From Vitrella brassicaformis (taxonomy: Eukaryota; Sar; Vitrellaceae), in NCBI GenBank assembly GCA_001179505.1, contig CDMY01000239.1, forward strand, positions 115,619 through 148,587: a stretch of DNA of 32,969 bases, written 5' to 3'. The notes below the pieces were generated by a model. It had not been told where the DNA came from and did no database searches. It worked only from the letters and a program-made list of their open reading frames with translations. Made by a program: the position numbers and the translations under genes. Numbering within the stretch: the first letter of the stretch is position 1; each line of letters starts with the position of its first letter. Positions 23,529 through 32,969 of the stretch are shown piece after piece.

Positions 23529-25683
23529 ACACAAGACACACACGCGCACACACACACACTCGGTGTGTGTCTCATTCCTCATTCACCCACCCCTTCACTC
23601 ACCCACCAGCCGTGGCATCCTTCCATCCATGGCAATGCATTGACATGGATGGCATTTTCCGTCGTCGGCTCCCAAGGCCGCACTGACTGACTGGCATCTG
23701 CTTGCTTCTTTCTGTATACTACGTCTACCACCGCCCATCCCGTCCGTAGTGTGTCCTTGCCTACTTGATTCGTTCATTTGTTGTGTAAGTGTGCGTGTGG
23801 CGGAGTGTTGGGCCCCGGACGCGACATATATATCATACGCACAGATCCATATACACGTAATGTACACGCATCTTGCTTCGTACGATCGATGCGATGTGCA
23901 CACTCACTCACTAACTCACTGTTCTTCTCTCGTGGGGTGGGATACGCACGGTACCTACACACATGCATATTGGTGAAGGAAGGAACAAGGCTGAGATCGA
24001 TCCGATCCAGTACGCGCCTCTTCTTGACCCAAACAGATCTGCCTTCAACACATGGCGGGAAGGGAAGGGGAGGGTGGGACCGTGGGCGGGGGGAAACTGT
24101 CGAGTGAGCACACGCAACCAAGGGGCTGCATGAATGGATGGTGGGGGCATTCTTCTGCCTCCATGCCATGCCACACATTGGAGGGAGGATTGGTGTGCGC
24201 ATCGATGCATGTCGGGGGTTTCGATGGGCGATCGGTGTCCTTGCTACCTATCCTTGTTTTCGCCGGCTGTCCAGAATTGGTGTGCGATGCGGCAAAACCT
24301 CATGGGTGTGAGTGATGTGATGTGACCTGGTGTGGTGTCTTGGCTACCCCATACACACACACACACACACGCACACACTCGCTGTCAGCAGTCAGTCGCC
24401 AACACACTCCTCGCTACACACACGCATACGCACCTCTAAGTGTGCGTCTTGTCTCTCTTCACACACGGGGGCTCTCCCTCTCTGTTTCTCACACATGCCA
24501 TCCATCCATCTCTCTGCCCAGACCCACCCGATTTAATTTTGTCATTCATGTCGCTCGCGACCTTCCTCTCTGTGTGAGTGTGAGTGTGTGTGTGTGTGTG
24601 TGTGAGGGTGGTGTTCCATAGGTGGTGCACTTCGCGAATGAGCCTTAAGCCTTGTGTGTCTGTCCGCTCGTCTGGGTGTCTATCTGGTGTGTGGGTGGCT
24701 GTCCGTGTGGTGTCGATCGACAAGGCGATTCTTAAGATAAGCCATACAAACATACCTATGGGACGGGACGCACTGACAGACAGAGGGACAGACACATGAA
24801 TTGACACGAGAGGTCCTCACCATAGAAAGCCATAGACAGACTGACAGACAGACCGGTCCTCTGACACAGAAATCACGCCACGCCAATCACTCACGGGAAA
24901 AGTCGGTCGGCACCCACTATGGATGCCCTGCAGCTCATGTCTCATACTTGTAACTCGACAACACACAGCTGTCTGGCCTGCCTGCCCGCCCGCCCGCATG
25001 GCTGGCTGGCATGCGTCGCTTTGGACGGCACACCCACACCCACACCCACAGGCACAGGCACAGGCACCATCACGCCACACCAGAGCTCACTTGTTCGTTG
25101 CCCATTGAAAAACACGGTACGCACATGGACTAGCTTCGCACTCATCGCTACAGTAACATCACCCAGTCAGTCGCTGCCGATACCGATGGCATACAGGCAG
25201 ACACAAACAGTCTCACCAGCCACCAAGGATGGTGCACTCACTGTTCGTCGTGGTCGATCACACAACACACAGGGAGTGGCCCATCGAAGTGTGATGATGC
25301 CGCGTCTGTCTGCCTGCCCACCTACGGCTGGCTGGTAATGATCATATACATACTGCGGTCACCTTTATTGCTCTTAGCTGGCTGGCTACACCTGCTCCCT
25401 CCCTCCCTGTTGCGAATTGTACTGTCACTCTTCGCCTGTCCGGTCCATCGAGAGCGCTGGTGCACGGCTGCAGAAACCCGTGTCCTGGTGATCCGCTGCT
25501 GTCACACCACTGCTGTCGATCGACCTCACATATCCAAGGTGCAGACGTGACGTGACCCATGACGCAACGCGACTATCCAAGCACTCACTCCACAGAACGA
25601 CCGACCAACCAACTATTTGGGTGTGGACACCACAGAAGCACACCCATGGCGTGAGGTGAGTGAGGTAGGAGGGCTTCATTCAT
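23529..25683. other. Convergent intergenic region, about 2.1 kb, no gene seen
   Basis: It lies between the stop codons of the MAP kinase (+) and the PRMT-like gene (-). It is rich in simple repeats: CA near 24353-24380, GT near 24579-24604, and hexamers near 25033. No frame on either strand combines splice signals with a protein-like sequence or known motif, and no tRNA or rRNA was recognised. A non-coding RNA cannot be excluded. Confidence 0.55.
25033..25068 (+). repeat. Hexamer tandem repeat
   Basis: Three copies of CCCACA (25033-25050) are followed by GGCACA, GGCACA and GGCACC. It lies in non-coding DNA. Confidence 0.85.
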
Positions 25684-28600
25684 TCAGATGAAGAAGGTGA
25701 GGAAGAACCAGTTGGCCTCCTGCGGGTCGATGGCGAAATCCTCAACGGCACTGGCGTCAACTGCCAAACTCATCGCCACATCATGCGCCTGCAAACACGC
25801 AGTGAAAGGAAAAGCACCGCACACACACACGGCACACAGAGTGTGTGTGATGCCCATGATGGGGGCGATGGGTGTGATGTGATGTCACGTGTGCAGGCAC
25901 GTCTGGTACGTACCATTTGGTTGACTTGTGGGTTGCTGTACATGAGTTCCATGAGCTTCTGCGCCGTCTCACCGTGGGTGGCCTGCGCCTTGGCCAACGC
26001 CATGTCCCCCAACGCCACCGATGTCCTAACACACACACACACACACACACACATACAGACAGACGGACACGGAAACCACACAATGATTGCAATCCAGGTA
26101 GGTACTCCCCCCTCCCCAAGATGCATGCGCAACACAACACCTACGCACCTGCGTTCGTCATAGTCGGGTGTCTTGTCTCTGTCGACCATGAATGCGACCT
26201 TGGTGGTGTCGTGGGCCGCCTTGACCGCAACGCGCTCGCCGCTCCTCACGCGGATCTCCTCGACAAACTGACACGCCTGCCGAATAGACCGCGACCGCAC
26301 GTACTCCCGACCATCGCCTCCTGCCCGCATCTCTTGTGTGCCTGGGGGGGTCCTGCACCAGTGGGCGTCGGGGGCTGTGGTGATGCCCGTGTGTTCGTCG
26401 AGGTCGATGTTGAACCAGAAGGCCACCGCGTTGAGGGTGCCGTCCTCCTGGATCTTCAGCTTCATGTCGCGGACGGCGCGCTGCGGCTCCTGCAGAAGAC
26501 CCACACGACCTGAAACACAAAGCGCACGACCATTCGTGTCTGTCTGTCTGTGTGTGGCTGTGTGTGTGTCTGTGTGTCTGACTCACTGAGGTCAAAGTCG
26601 AAGAGCAGCCTCGGTTCGGACAGCGGCTTGAAGGCTGCATGGTCCCCCCCGTCGCTGAGGTCCACAGCCGAGTGCTCGCCCTGCACATAGCGGTACGTCC
26701 CCCAGGCACTGACGTCCAGCCCCTCGTACTCTCGCGGACCCATCTCCCCGCCCACACAATACACACGGGCGCGGCAGGGCATCGTGACGGCATCCCCTCC
26801 CAGAAGGGAGGTCCATGCCTGGTGCCAGAGGGGTAGGAGGCCGTCCCCCAGCAGCCCCACATCGGATGGCAGCCCCACGAGCATGTCGATGACGCCGGGC
26901 AGCTCATCGAGGGGGTCTGCGGGCGGAGGGGGCGGCTGCGGGCCCTGCGGGGCGCCCGCTTCCGCCTTCTCCTGGTCGAGCTGGATCTCACCCTTCTCCA
27001 CAAGCTCGTCGAACTGCTTCTTGCGCGCCTCATAGTTGCGCATGAGAATGCTCATGGGCGGGCGGAGCTGCCGGATGTCCTTTGGCAGGAAGGTGAGCCG
27101 CTCGCCCAGGGATGGCGGCTTGAGCTCCTTCCTCCTGAGGCTGTCGCGCTTCCTCCTCTTCTCTCGTCGCCGGCGTCTCCTCAGCTGCTTCTCCTCGTCG
27201 TCGGTGTCGGTGTCGTCCGAGTCGCTGAAGAACCCCCGGTCCTTCTCGTCATCGAGATCCTCCTCCCCGACATCAGGCTCGTTCTCGTCTGCCTGCGTCA
27301 CCCTCTCCTCTCCCCCATTATCCTGCGGCTCTTCTCCCGTCGACTTGGGCAGCCGCGCGTACTCGAGCAGCGTCGGCTCATTGGCCTTTGCGACTCGCCT
27401 GCCAAGGTGGGTGAGCGATGGCATCGGGTCGGCAGCGATGATCTTGAGCCTCGGTGCTGCACTCTGGACCTTGGCCTTGGGCTCCAGCCACCTCGACCCG
27501 ACCTGAGATGCGATGAGGGGGAGGATGGAGGGACCGGCCGATGGGGCGAGCACGTGGAGGGAGGGGGCAGTGCTGCGCCAGTCGCTGTGGTGCTTGGCCG
27601 CCAGACGGGAAGACAGAACACGCTTCAGAGCGTCCCGGAACGCTGAGAGGAGCCGAAGGGAGGAGGTGTGTCGAGTGAGTATGTGCTGGCATGTGTGGTG
27701 TCTACCTTGGAGGACAGGTTGGTCGCTCATGATGTCCAGCTGCCACCGAGGGATGGTCGACGACCGCACACACACCGGAGACTCCACAGGCGACACTACC
27801 CTGTGAGACACAAAACCGATTCCTCCGTTGCTCAGTCGCATCCCCACCGTCCCGTCATTTGTCCTCTTACTTGAATCGTATGTTGGTGGCCGTCTGCTTT
27901 GCGCTGACACGCACCACATGGCCCACTTTGTCGACCTGCACCTCGTCCAGCCACTGCACACACTGCCGCCAGCCGGCCTTGCCCAGCGAGGTCTGGCCCA
28001 TGTCTGCCGCCACCACGTCGGCCGCCTGCTTGGGGAAGCTGTGGGCGAGGAGGGTCGACTGGGCCGTGTGGAGGGAGAAGGACAGGAGGATGGCGTGCAC
28101 CGGCCCTGGGGTGGTCACAGCGATGTCTAGCTCGGCTGTGCGGGCCGTCAGAGGGAGCGCCTGATGTATCAGCCAATGCATCGACACATGACACAAACGA
28201 CACATGATGCGTGGGAGAGTGGGTTTGGTGGGAGGGCGTGGTGTCCTCAGGTAGGTACGTACCTCATCTAGCTGTTCGAGCGGCGCATCGAAGTCGAATG
28301 AGAAGACTTCTGTGGGCTTTGAGACGATCTTGATGTGTTGTCCGAGCCCGCCCCGAGTGCAGTCCATGTCGACGGCCTCCCCATTGGGCCCCCACAGCAG
28401 GTCCCTCACCGCCGAGTAGTCCAGCTCCACCACTGGACAGCCCCTCTCCGGCTCCTTTGGGTCAGCATCCTCCTGAACGCGCACCGTTGGGCCATCCAGC
28501 CGCGCCAAAGAGGCGTACACCACAGCCCTGATAGATACATACAGCAATCAATGGACAGACACACACACCACACCACATCCACACGAGCACAAGGCATGAA

Positions 28601-30208
28601 ACGCGAGTGAGATAGATAGAGAAGTCTTGCGCGTCTCGGTCGGTCGTGACGGACCTGGCAGGCAGGACGGTGGGATGCTTGACGGTGAGGTTCTGCCTTG
28701 CGTGGCGGACGGCGCTGATGAGCTTCCTCCCCAGGAGCCCCTCATCCATCATGTCGGCGTCGATCACCAGCGCCTCTGCAGGCTCCTCCAGCTCGCACAG
28801 CGCCTTCTGCAGCACCGACACGCCACTGGCACTCGACGACGACGATGACGATGGCTGGGGCTCGTCTGCAGGGTGAAGGGAGGGTGGGGATGCGCTGCAG
28901 GAGACGTCTTCGGGCCGTTTGCGGACGACCATTACTTCACGCTCGAGGCCGTTGGCCTGCAGCAACCCGGGCAACGCCGAGTCTGCCCCACAGACAAAAC
29001 CAACACAAAAGAAGCGACGACACGACGGGAGAGATGGTTCGGTTCGGTTCGGTTCACCCCCCCACCCTCCACCCACCAGCCCCATCCATCCGTCCTACTG
29101 GCTGACTCGGCTCACCGAGATATCTGGCAGGTGAAGCAGTGCAGGCCACGATGGGCGGCCCCTCGCCCTCCTTCCTGGCATCCCTCCCCACGCCTAGCGC
29201 CTTGAGCTCCCTCGCGGCCACCAGCACCGGCACACCGCACCCAGTCCCCACAAACAGCCACGGCAGCCGCGGGGCGGACCTGTCGGCCAGCGAACGGGCC
29301 ATCTGCTGCAGCTCGCCGCCCCACGCCCGTGGCAGGTCGGACGAGAGAAGACCGAGTTGACGTCTGGGCACACGGAGGTCGCTCGCAACCTGTGGTCAGT
29401 CAGCAATTCACTCACGTCCGTGCCGTCTGTCTGTGTGCGTGCTGTGATGCGATGCGATAGAGTGGGTGAATGGGATGGGTGGGTGTGGGGCTACGTACGC
29501 TACCTGTAGGTAGCTGCATATGGCGAGTGCGGCTTGGTCCTTCTCTGTGGGCTTCCTCTTGCGTGTCTTGTCCTTCAAGTTGGACAGGGGGTAGAGGGCG
29601 GACGCGCTGCCGTCGAACACCACACTCGGGTTGAAGGCGTGGATTGGCATGTGGCCCGGGTCGATCTTCTTGCCTGACCATCGATCCATCAATCAATGAA
29701 CCACACACCGATCCGATCTGATCTGATCTGATCTGTGTGAACGTGTATGTTGGTTGGCTTATGTGACGTGGGCTGGCTATGTTGCTGACCTCCGAGCATG
29801 GCCTCAAGTTGTGCGGGGTCGATGCCCTGCCTCGCCGCCTCAGGGGTGAGCTCGATGACGGGCTCCACCGGCCCCTGAGGAGCCACCGAGTCGGGGTCGA
29901 TGATCGATTCAAACCTGTGCACACACACGGGGGGAGCGAGGGAGCGAGGGAGCGAGGGAGGGAGGGAGGGATGCAATCAAATCGAAGCTGCGCTCTATGG
30001 CATGTTCCTCCTCACCGTTTGTAGTCGACTGTGACCCTCTGTATGTTCTTCTCGTGAGTGTGTTCATGCTGACTCTTGGCCTGCCACTTCTGGAGCTCCT
30101 CGTTGTCGGGATCCTTCTTGAGGCCCGCCTGGAACACCCGCGACGCGTCGGCCTTGTGGCCCATCTCGTACAAGGCACGACCCACGCGAAAGTAACCCTG
30201 CACACACC

Positions 30209-30239
<31 letters not shown>

Positions 30240-30991
30240 TACACATGGACAGATGAGATGAGATGCGGTCATCTAAGCATCGACACGGACCGTTGGGTAT
30301 GGTGGTCTACGTACGTACGGCTGTATGCTATGTCAGATGTCTGACCTTTGGCCACTGTGCGTCGGCTTTGACGGCTTCCAGGCCGGCCTCGAATGCCTTG
30401 GTCCACTGCTTGAGGCCGGCGTAGCACGCTGAGATGTTAGACCAGATCTTCTGCTTCTCGTCCGTACCAGCCAGCACCTAAACACACACACACACACACA
30501 CCCCGTATGTCAGACACCCGTTCTCACATGCCAGGTTTGCTTTGGTTCGTTGCACCCCACGCACCCAGGTGACCTGGTCATAGTACTCGATAGCCTTGTG
30601 GTAGTTGCCCTTCCTGAACTCATCGGTGGCCAGCTGCTTGGTCTGGTGCGTGGCCTGGTGCAAGAGCTCCGGCTGCGTCCGCTCCAGCCGCTGAAGCTGC
30701 TTCTGCAGGTAGTCCATGTCGCCCGACCCCACCGCCTGCATCATCTGCTTGTACTTGTCCTCCAGCCGACGACCGTCCATCTTGCAAGGAAGGCTCAATC
30801 GCCCTGCCGAGCGGAGATCTTTGGAGCAAAACAGACGGGGAGGATGATCAGAGGACGCCAACCACTGGGGACAAAAGAGAGAGGGAGTTACGATAGAGAT
30901 CAGAAAGCTCGCAAACCTGCAAGCTCAGAGCTCGCACCTGAAACCGCTGGAAAACCACAGCGGAACGGGCTCTTTTAGCGTGTGAGGCCAT
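25684..30991 (-). CDS. TPR plus tandem-domain PRMT7/PRMT9-like protein, catalytic motifs degenerate
   Basis: Protein arginine methyltransferases transfer methyl groups from SAM to arginine. Exons in transcript order: 30991-30938, 30864-30565, 30477-30346, 30197-30016, 29914-29790, 29673-29504, 29389-29116, 28982-28655, 28527-28263, 28160-27871, 27800-27706, 27642-26587, 26509-26149, 26025-25914, 25788-25684 (TGA). The frame is continuous for 1,282 residues. An Arg-rich N-terminus precedes TPR-like repeats (FRKGNYHKAIEYYDQV, YFRVGRALYEMGHKADASRV), as in PRMT9. The first methyltransferase domain has motif I (WLFVGTGCGVPVLVAA) and the PRMT barrel (LPARAVVYASLA, WRQCVQWLDE). The second begins IPRWQLDIM, has the degenerate motif VLAPSAGPSILPLIA, and a barrel with FWFNIDLDEHTGITTAPDAHW. 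Between them lies a charged run near 27300-27130 with poly-Arg/Lys that could be a nuclear signal. ATG 30780 is an alternative start if the first exon is untranslated. Membership of the tandem PRMT group is well supported; activity is doubtful. Confidence 0.82.
29711..29735 (+). repeat. Pentamer repeat in a PRMT intron
   Basis: One ATCCG followed by four ATCTG units lies within the intron 29789-29674 of the minus-strand PRMT-like gene. Confidence 0.85.
29933..29970 (+). repeat. GGAGCGAG octamer repeat and GGGA run
   Basis: Three GGAGCGAG octamers (29933-29956) pass into a GGAG/GGGA run. On the minus strand this is a CT-rich tract inside the intron 30015-29915, upstream of its acceptor, where it may act as an extended polypyrimidine tract. 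Confidence 0.8.
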
Positions 30992-31398
30992 GTAGCGGCT
31001 GGTCTGACAGAATGGATGAGTCAACCGGCGGCTGGCCTCTGTTTTGACGACATTTCAACATTCTCATTGCTCCGCTGCCGGCGCCTCTGCCACTGTGAGG
31101 GAGGCCACAGCCGGCGACCGTCGACATTGTCGGGTGAGATGATGACTGACGCACTCACTGGTCACTCACTCACTGGACGAGGGTCGGGAGGGAAGGATGG
31201 AATGGATGAATGCCATTGGCTGGTGTCCGTGTGTGGCTCCTGTGTGGATGGTGTGGGTAACAGATCTGAGCCTGCACCTGACGGAGCGTTGAGAAGTGGC
31301 TACTGGCTCATCTGCCTGCAGTGGGGTCACGGCTGTTGGCGTGTGAGTGGCCCGAGGCAGCGGACGAGTGAGTTGGTTTAGCACATCGTCATATCGTC
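30992..31398. promoter_or_regulatory. Shared upstream region of PRMT-like and F-box-like genes
   Basis: The start codons of these head-to-head genes are about 407 bases apart, so both promoters lie here. It includes CACT and GGAAT/GGATG repeats near 31150-31210. No specific element was recognised. Confidence 0.4.
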
Positions 31399-32969
31399 AT
31401 GGATTTGACGCAGGTCGGTGAATGACGAGCAGCACATGTCAAAAGGACCTGGACAGAACTCATCCCTCCGATGTGTGTGTGTGTTTTGGTGCAGCTTGTC
31501 GCGAATGCCCAGTCTTTGAAGGCGGGCTGTGTGCAGCTGCGGGACGAGTTAGATCAGGTACGATTACCTTACACATCCATCACACGAAGGCCTTCATCAG
31601 TGAAGCAAGCCCCGCGCGCTGTGTGTTTCCCGTCCGTCTGGCGTCTGCAAATCATCGCACAGGTGTCACACGTCGAGCAGCACCAGGACCACATCGCCAC
31701 ACAGGTATGTAACCGGCACACACGTGGCCACGTGTAGAAGCAATTCGGACGCCGACGCCCTTGGAATCGCTCTCACACGTCGGCTGCCGTGTGTGTGTGT
31801 CATGACGTAGGCGGCTTCCCCATCGGCATTGCTGTTGAGTCATCAGCTGGGCTCGATGGCATCTGTGGTGCGGCTGGCCACTGCCCAGCTGCAGGAGGGG
31901 CATCCCAGCCTCGCCACGGCAGTGGCGGCACTCACACCGACCAGTGAGGCGGCGGCGGCGAGTGAAGACACCAACGCACAGCAGGTGACGGGGCAGACCA
32001 AAAGACACTCAGTGTGATCGACAGTGACATTTGTTTGTGTGCTGCACGTCACTGTGGCACTGCAGGTGTCCGTAGCCACCAGACCATCATACCGTCAGAT
32101 CCACTGGAGCGGCCAGCATCCGCCCATCGATGAGAATCCAGTAGGAGTCACAAACGATGAGTCTCACATGTCAAACCATCACCTGTGCGTCTTGTCGCTG
32201 TCTGCCTGCCACTCTATAGGCTCGTCGTTGCCTCTCCCGCGACACCCTCGCCATCGTCTTCGGCCACCTGCAGCCGTGGGAACTGACCCCGATCCGCCCC
32301 GCACTCGGCGCGTCCCTATTCACCCAATCGGCCGCCAACTACACCCACATCAGCATCGACTGCGAGGACAACACGGCGCGGCGCATGTGGGAGGCCATGC
32401 CCATCTCTGTGGCGCACAAGTGGGGCGAGAGGGCCTCACGCATTCGGCAGCTCAAGCACCGCTTCCCCGACTACCCCCTGTGGTGCCGGGGGTGGTGCCG
32501 GGGGTGGTGCCGGGGCACTTGGGTGAGTGTCGTAGAGGGTCATGCGGGCGGTCGAGCGGCACTGGCGGCCGACAAGAAGAGAAGACGGCAGCAGGGAGGC
32601 GGTGCTGCGGCTGCTGCTGGGGCAGCAGTGGACGACGGTGACGAGCCGTCGGACGATGAGGGCACACTGGAGGTGCTGACCTTCGAGGACGTCGGGCTGC
32701 ACCACAGCATCCGCATCCCCAACCCTCCGCCCTCATCTGATTTGCCGCCCGTCCCCTCCGCCCCCGTCCGCCTCCCCGCACTCACGACCGTCAAGGACAT
32801 CCCCAACGAGTGTGCGGCCGCTCGCGTGGGCCGCAGCTGGCAGACACCTAATGTGAAGACATTCAGCCACAGCTGTGGCTTGTCCAGTGGCCGCAATGGT
32901 TTCAAGGCATGGCTGGCCGACTGCTGCGAGACGATCGAGGTGCTGACCAGTGGTTATCGTGGCACTGCG
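31399..32969 (+). CDS. F-box-like protein, 3' partial
   Basis: Exons: 31399-31413, 31495-31557, 31663-31704, 31811-31984, 32066-32140, and 32220 to beyond the window; all joins are in phase 0. The first five encode a Gln/Ala/Ser-rich start with heptad-like spacing (LVANAQSLKAGCVQLRDELD) that may be a coiled coil. The last exon begins with an F-box-like segment (CLSRDTLAIVFGHLQPWEL, then IRPALGASLFTQSAANYTH), which in that family binds SKP1 to recruit substrates for ubiquitination. After it come a WCRG repeat, a basic then Ala-rich patch (about 32570-32625), an acidic stretch and a Pro-rich stretch. No leucine-rich or WD repeats are visible before the window ends. The F-box call rests on spacing of hydrophobic residues and is tentative; the gene itself is well supported by splicing and frame. 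Confidence 0.68.
32481..32516 (+). repeat. Three in-frame 12-bp tandem repeats
   Basis: TGGTGCCGGGGG occurs three times in tandem, with the last base changed in the third copy. In the reading frame it encodes Trp-Cys-Arg-Gly three times inside the F-box-like gene. Confidence 0.95.

Noticed and set aside
24322-24621. Possible gene in the CA/GT-rich spacer
   Set aside because: The translation is low-complexity Thr-His and Cys-Val repeat with no splice-consistent extension.
1-32969. CRISPR array, insertion sequence, tRNA or rRNA gene
   Set aside because: The repeats are microsatellites without spacers, no transposase or terminal inverted repeats were seen, and no cloverleaf or rRNA core sequence was recognised by eye.

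Overview
This is nuclear DNA of an intron-rich, GC-rich eukaryote. There are no operons and no Shine-Dalgarno sites. Genes are cut into many short exons (about 25-370 nt is common) by short introns that often end in (TG)n-CAG and often begin GTACGC or GTAAGT. The gene set (a PIWI-clade Argonaute, a WSC/REJ polycystin-like receptor, a TEY-type MAP kinase, a tandem-domain PRMT, an F-box-like protein) and the splice style suggest an alveolate alga. A chromerid such as Vitrella is my best guess, but this is inference and was not checked by any search. The window opens with 16 G, probably a sequence or assembly edge, so the first gene lacks its 5' end.

Layout. (1) 62-4712, +: 3' part of a PIWI/Argonaute gene, about 26 exons, 707 codons visible including the stop. 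(2) 4713-5587: no gene seen. (3) 5588 or 5939 to 10235, +: a gene of unknown family with about 21 exons; its product has an N-terminal hydrophobic segment, a Cys-rich region and a C-terminal membrane segment. (4) 20391 to 10507, -: one very large gene of about 20 exons and roughly 2,700 residues. It encodes signal peptide, WSC domain, REJ-like beta modules, a degenerate GPS-like segment, about four membrane segments, and long Pro/Ser-rich cytoplasmic stretches. (5) 20836-23528, +: MAP kinase, 12 exons, 546 residues, head to head with gene 4. (6) 23529-25683: about 2.1 kb without a recognisable gene. (7) 30991 to 25684, -: TPR plus tandem PRMT7/PRMT9-like protein, 15 exons, 1,282 residues. (8) 31399 to the end, +: 5' part of an F-box-like gene, head to head with gene 7 and cut by the window end.

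Exon joins for the MAP kinase, PRMT, unknown-family and F-box-like genes were checked by phase, and each model gives an open frame. The Argonaute model is also phase-consistent if intron 493-706 uses a GC donor. Several exon edges of the large REJ gene are approximate.

The genes do not form an obvious pathway. The most interesting observations are: a PIWI protein that appears to have lost three of four slicer residues; a PRMT in which both catalytic domains look degenerate; a WSC-REJ receptor with a reduced membrane part; and introns whose two ends carry complementary (CA)n and (TG)n tracts that could pair and bring the splice sites together.
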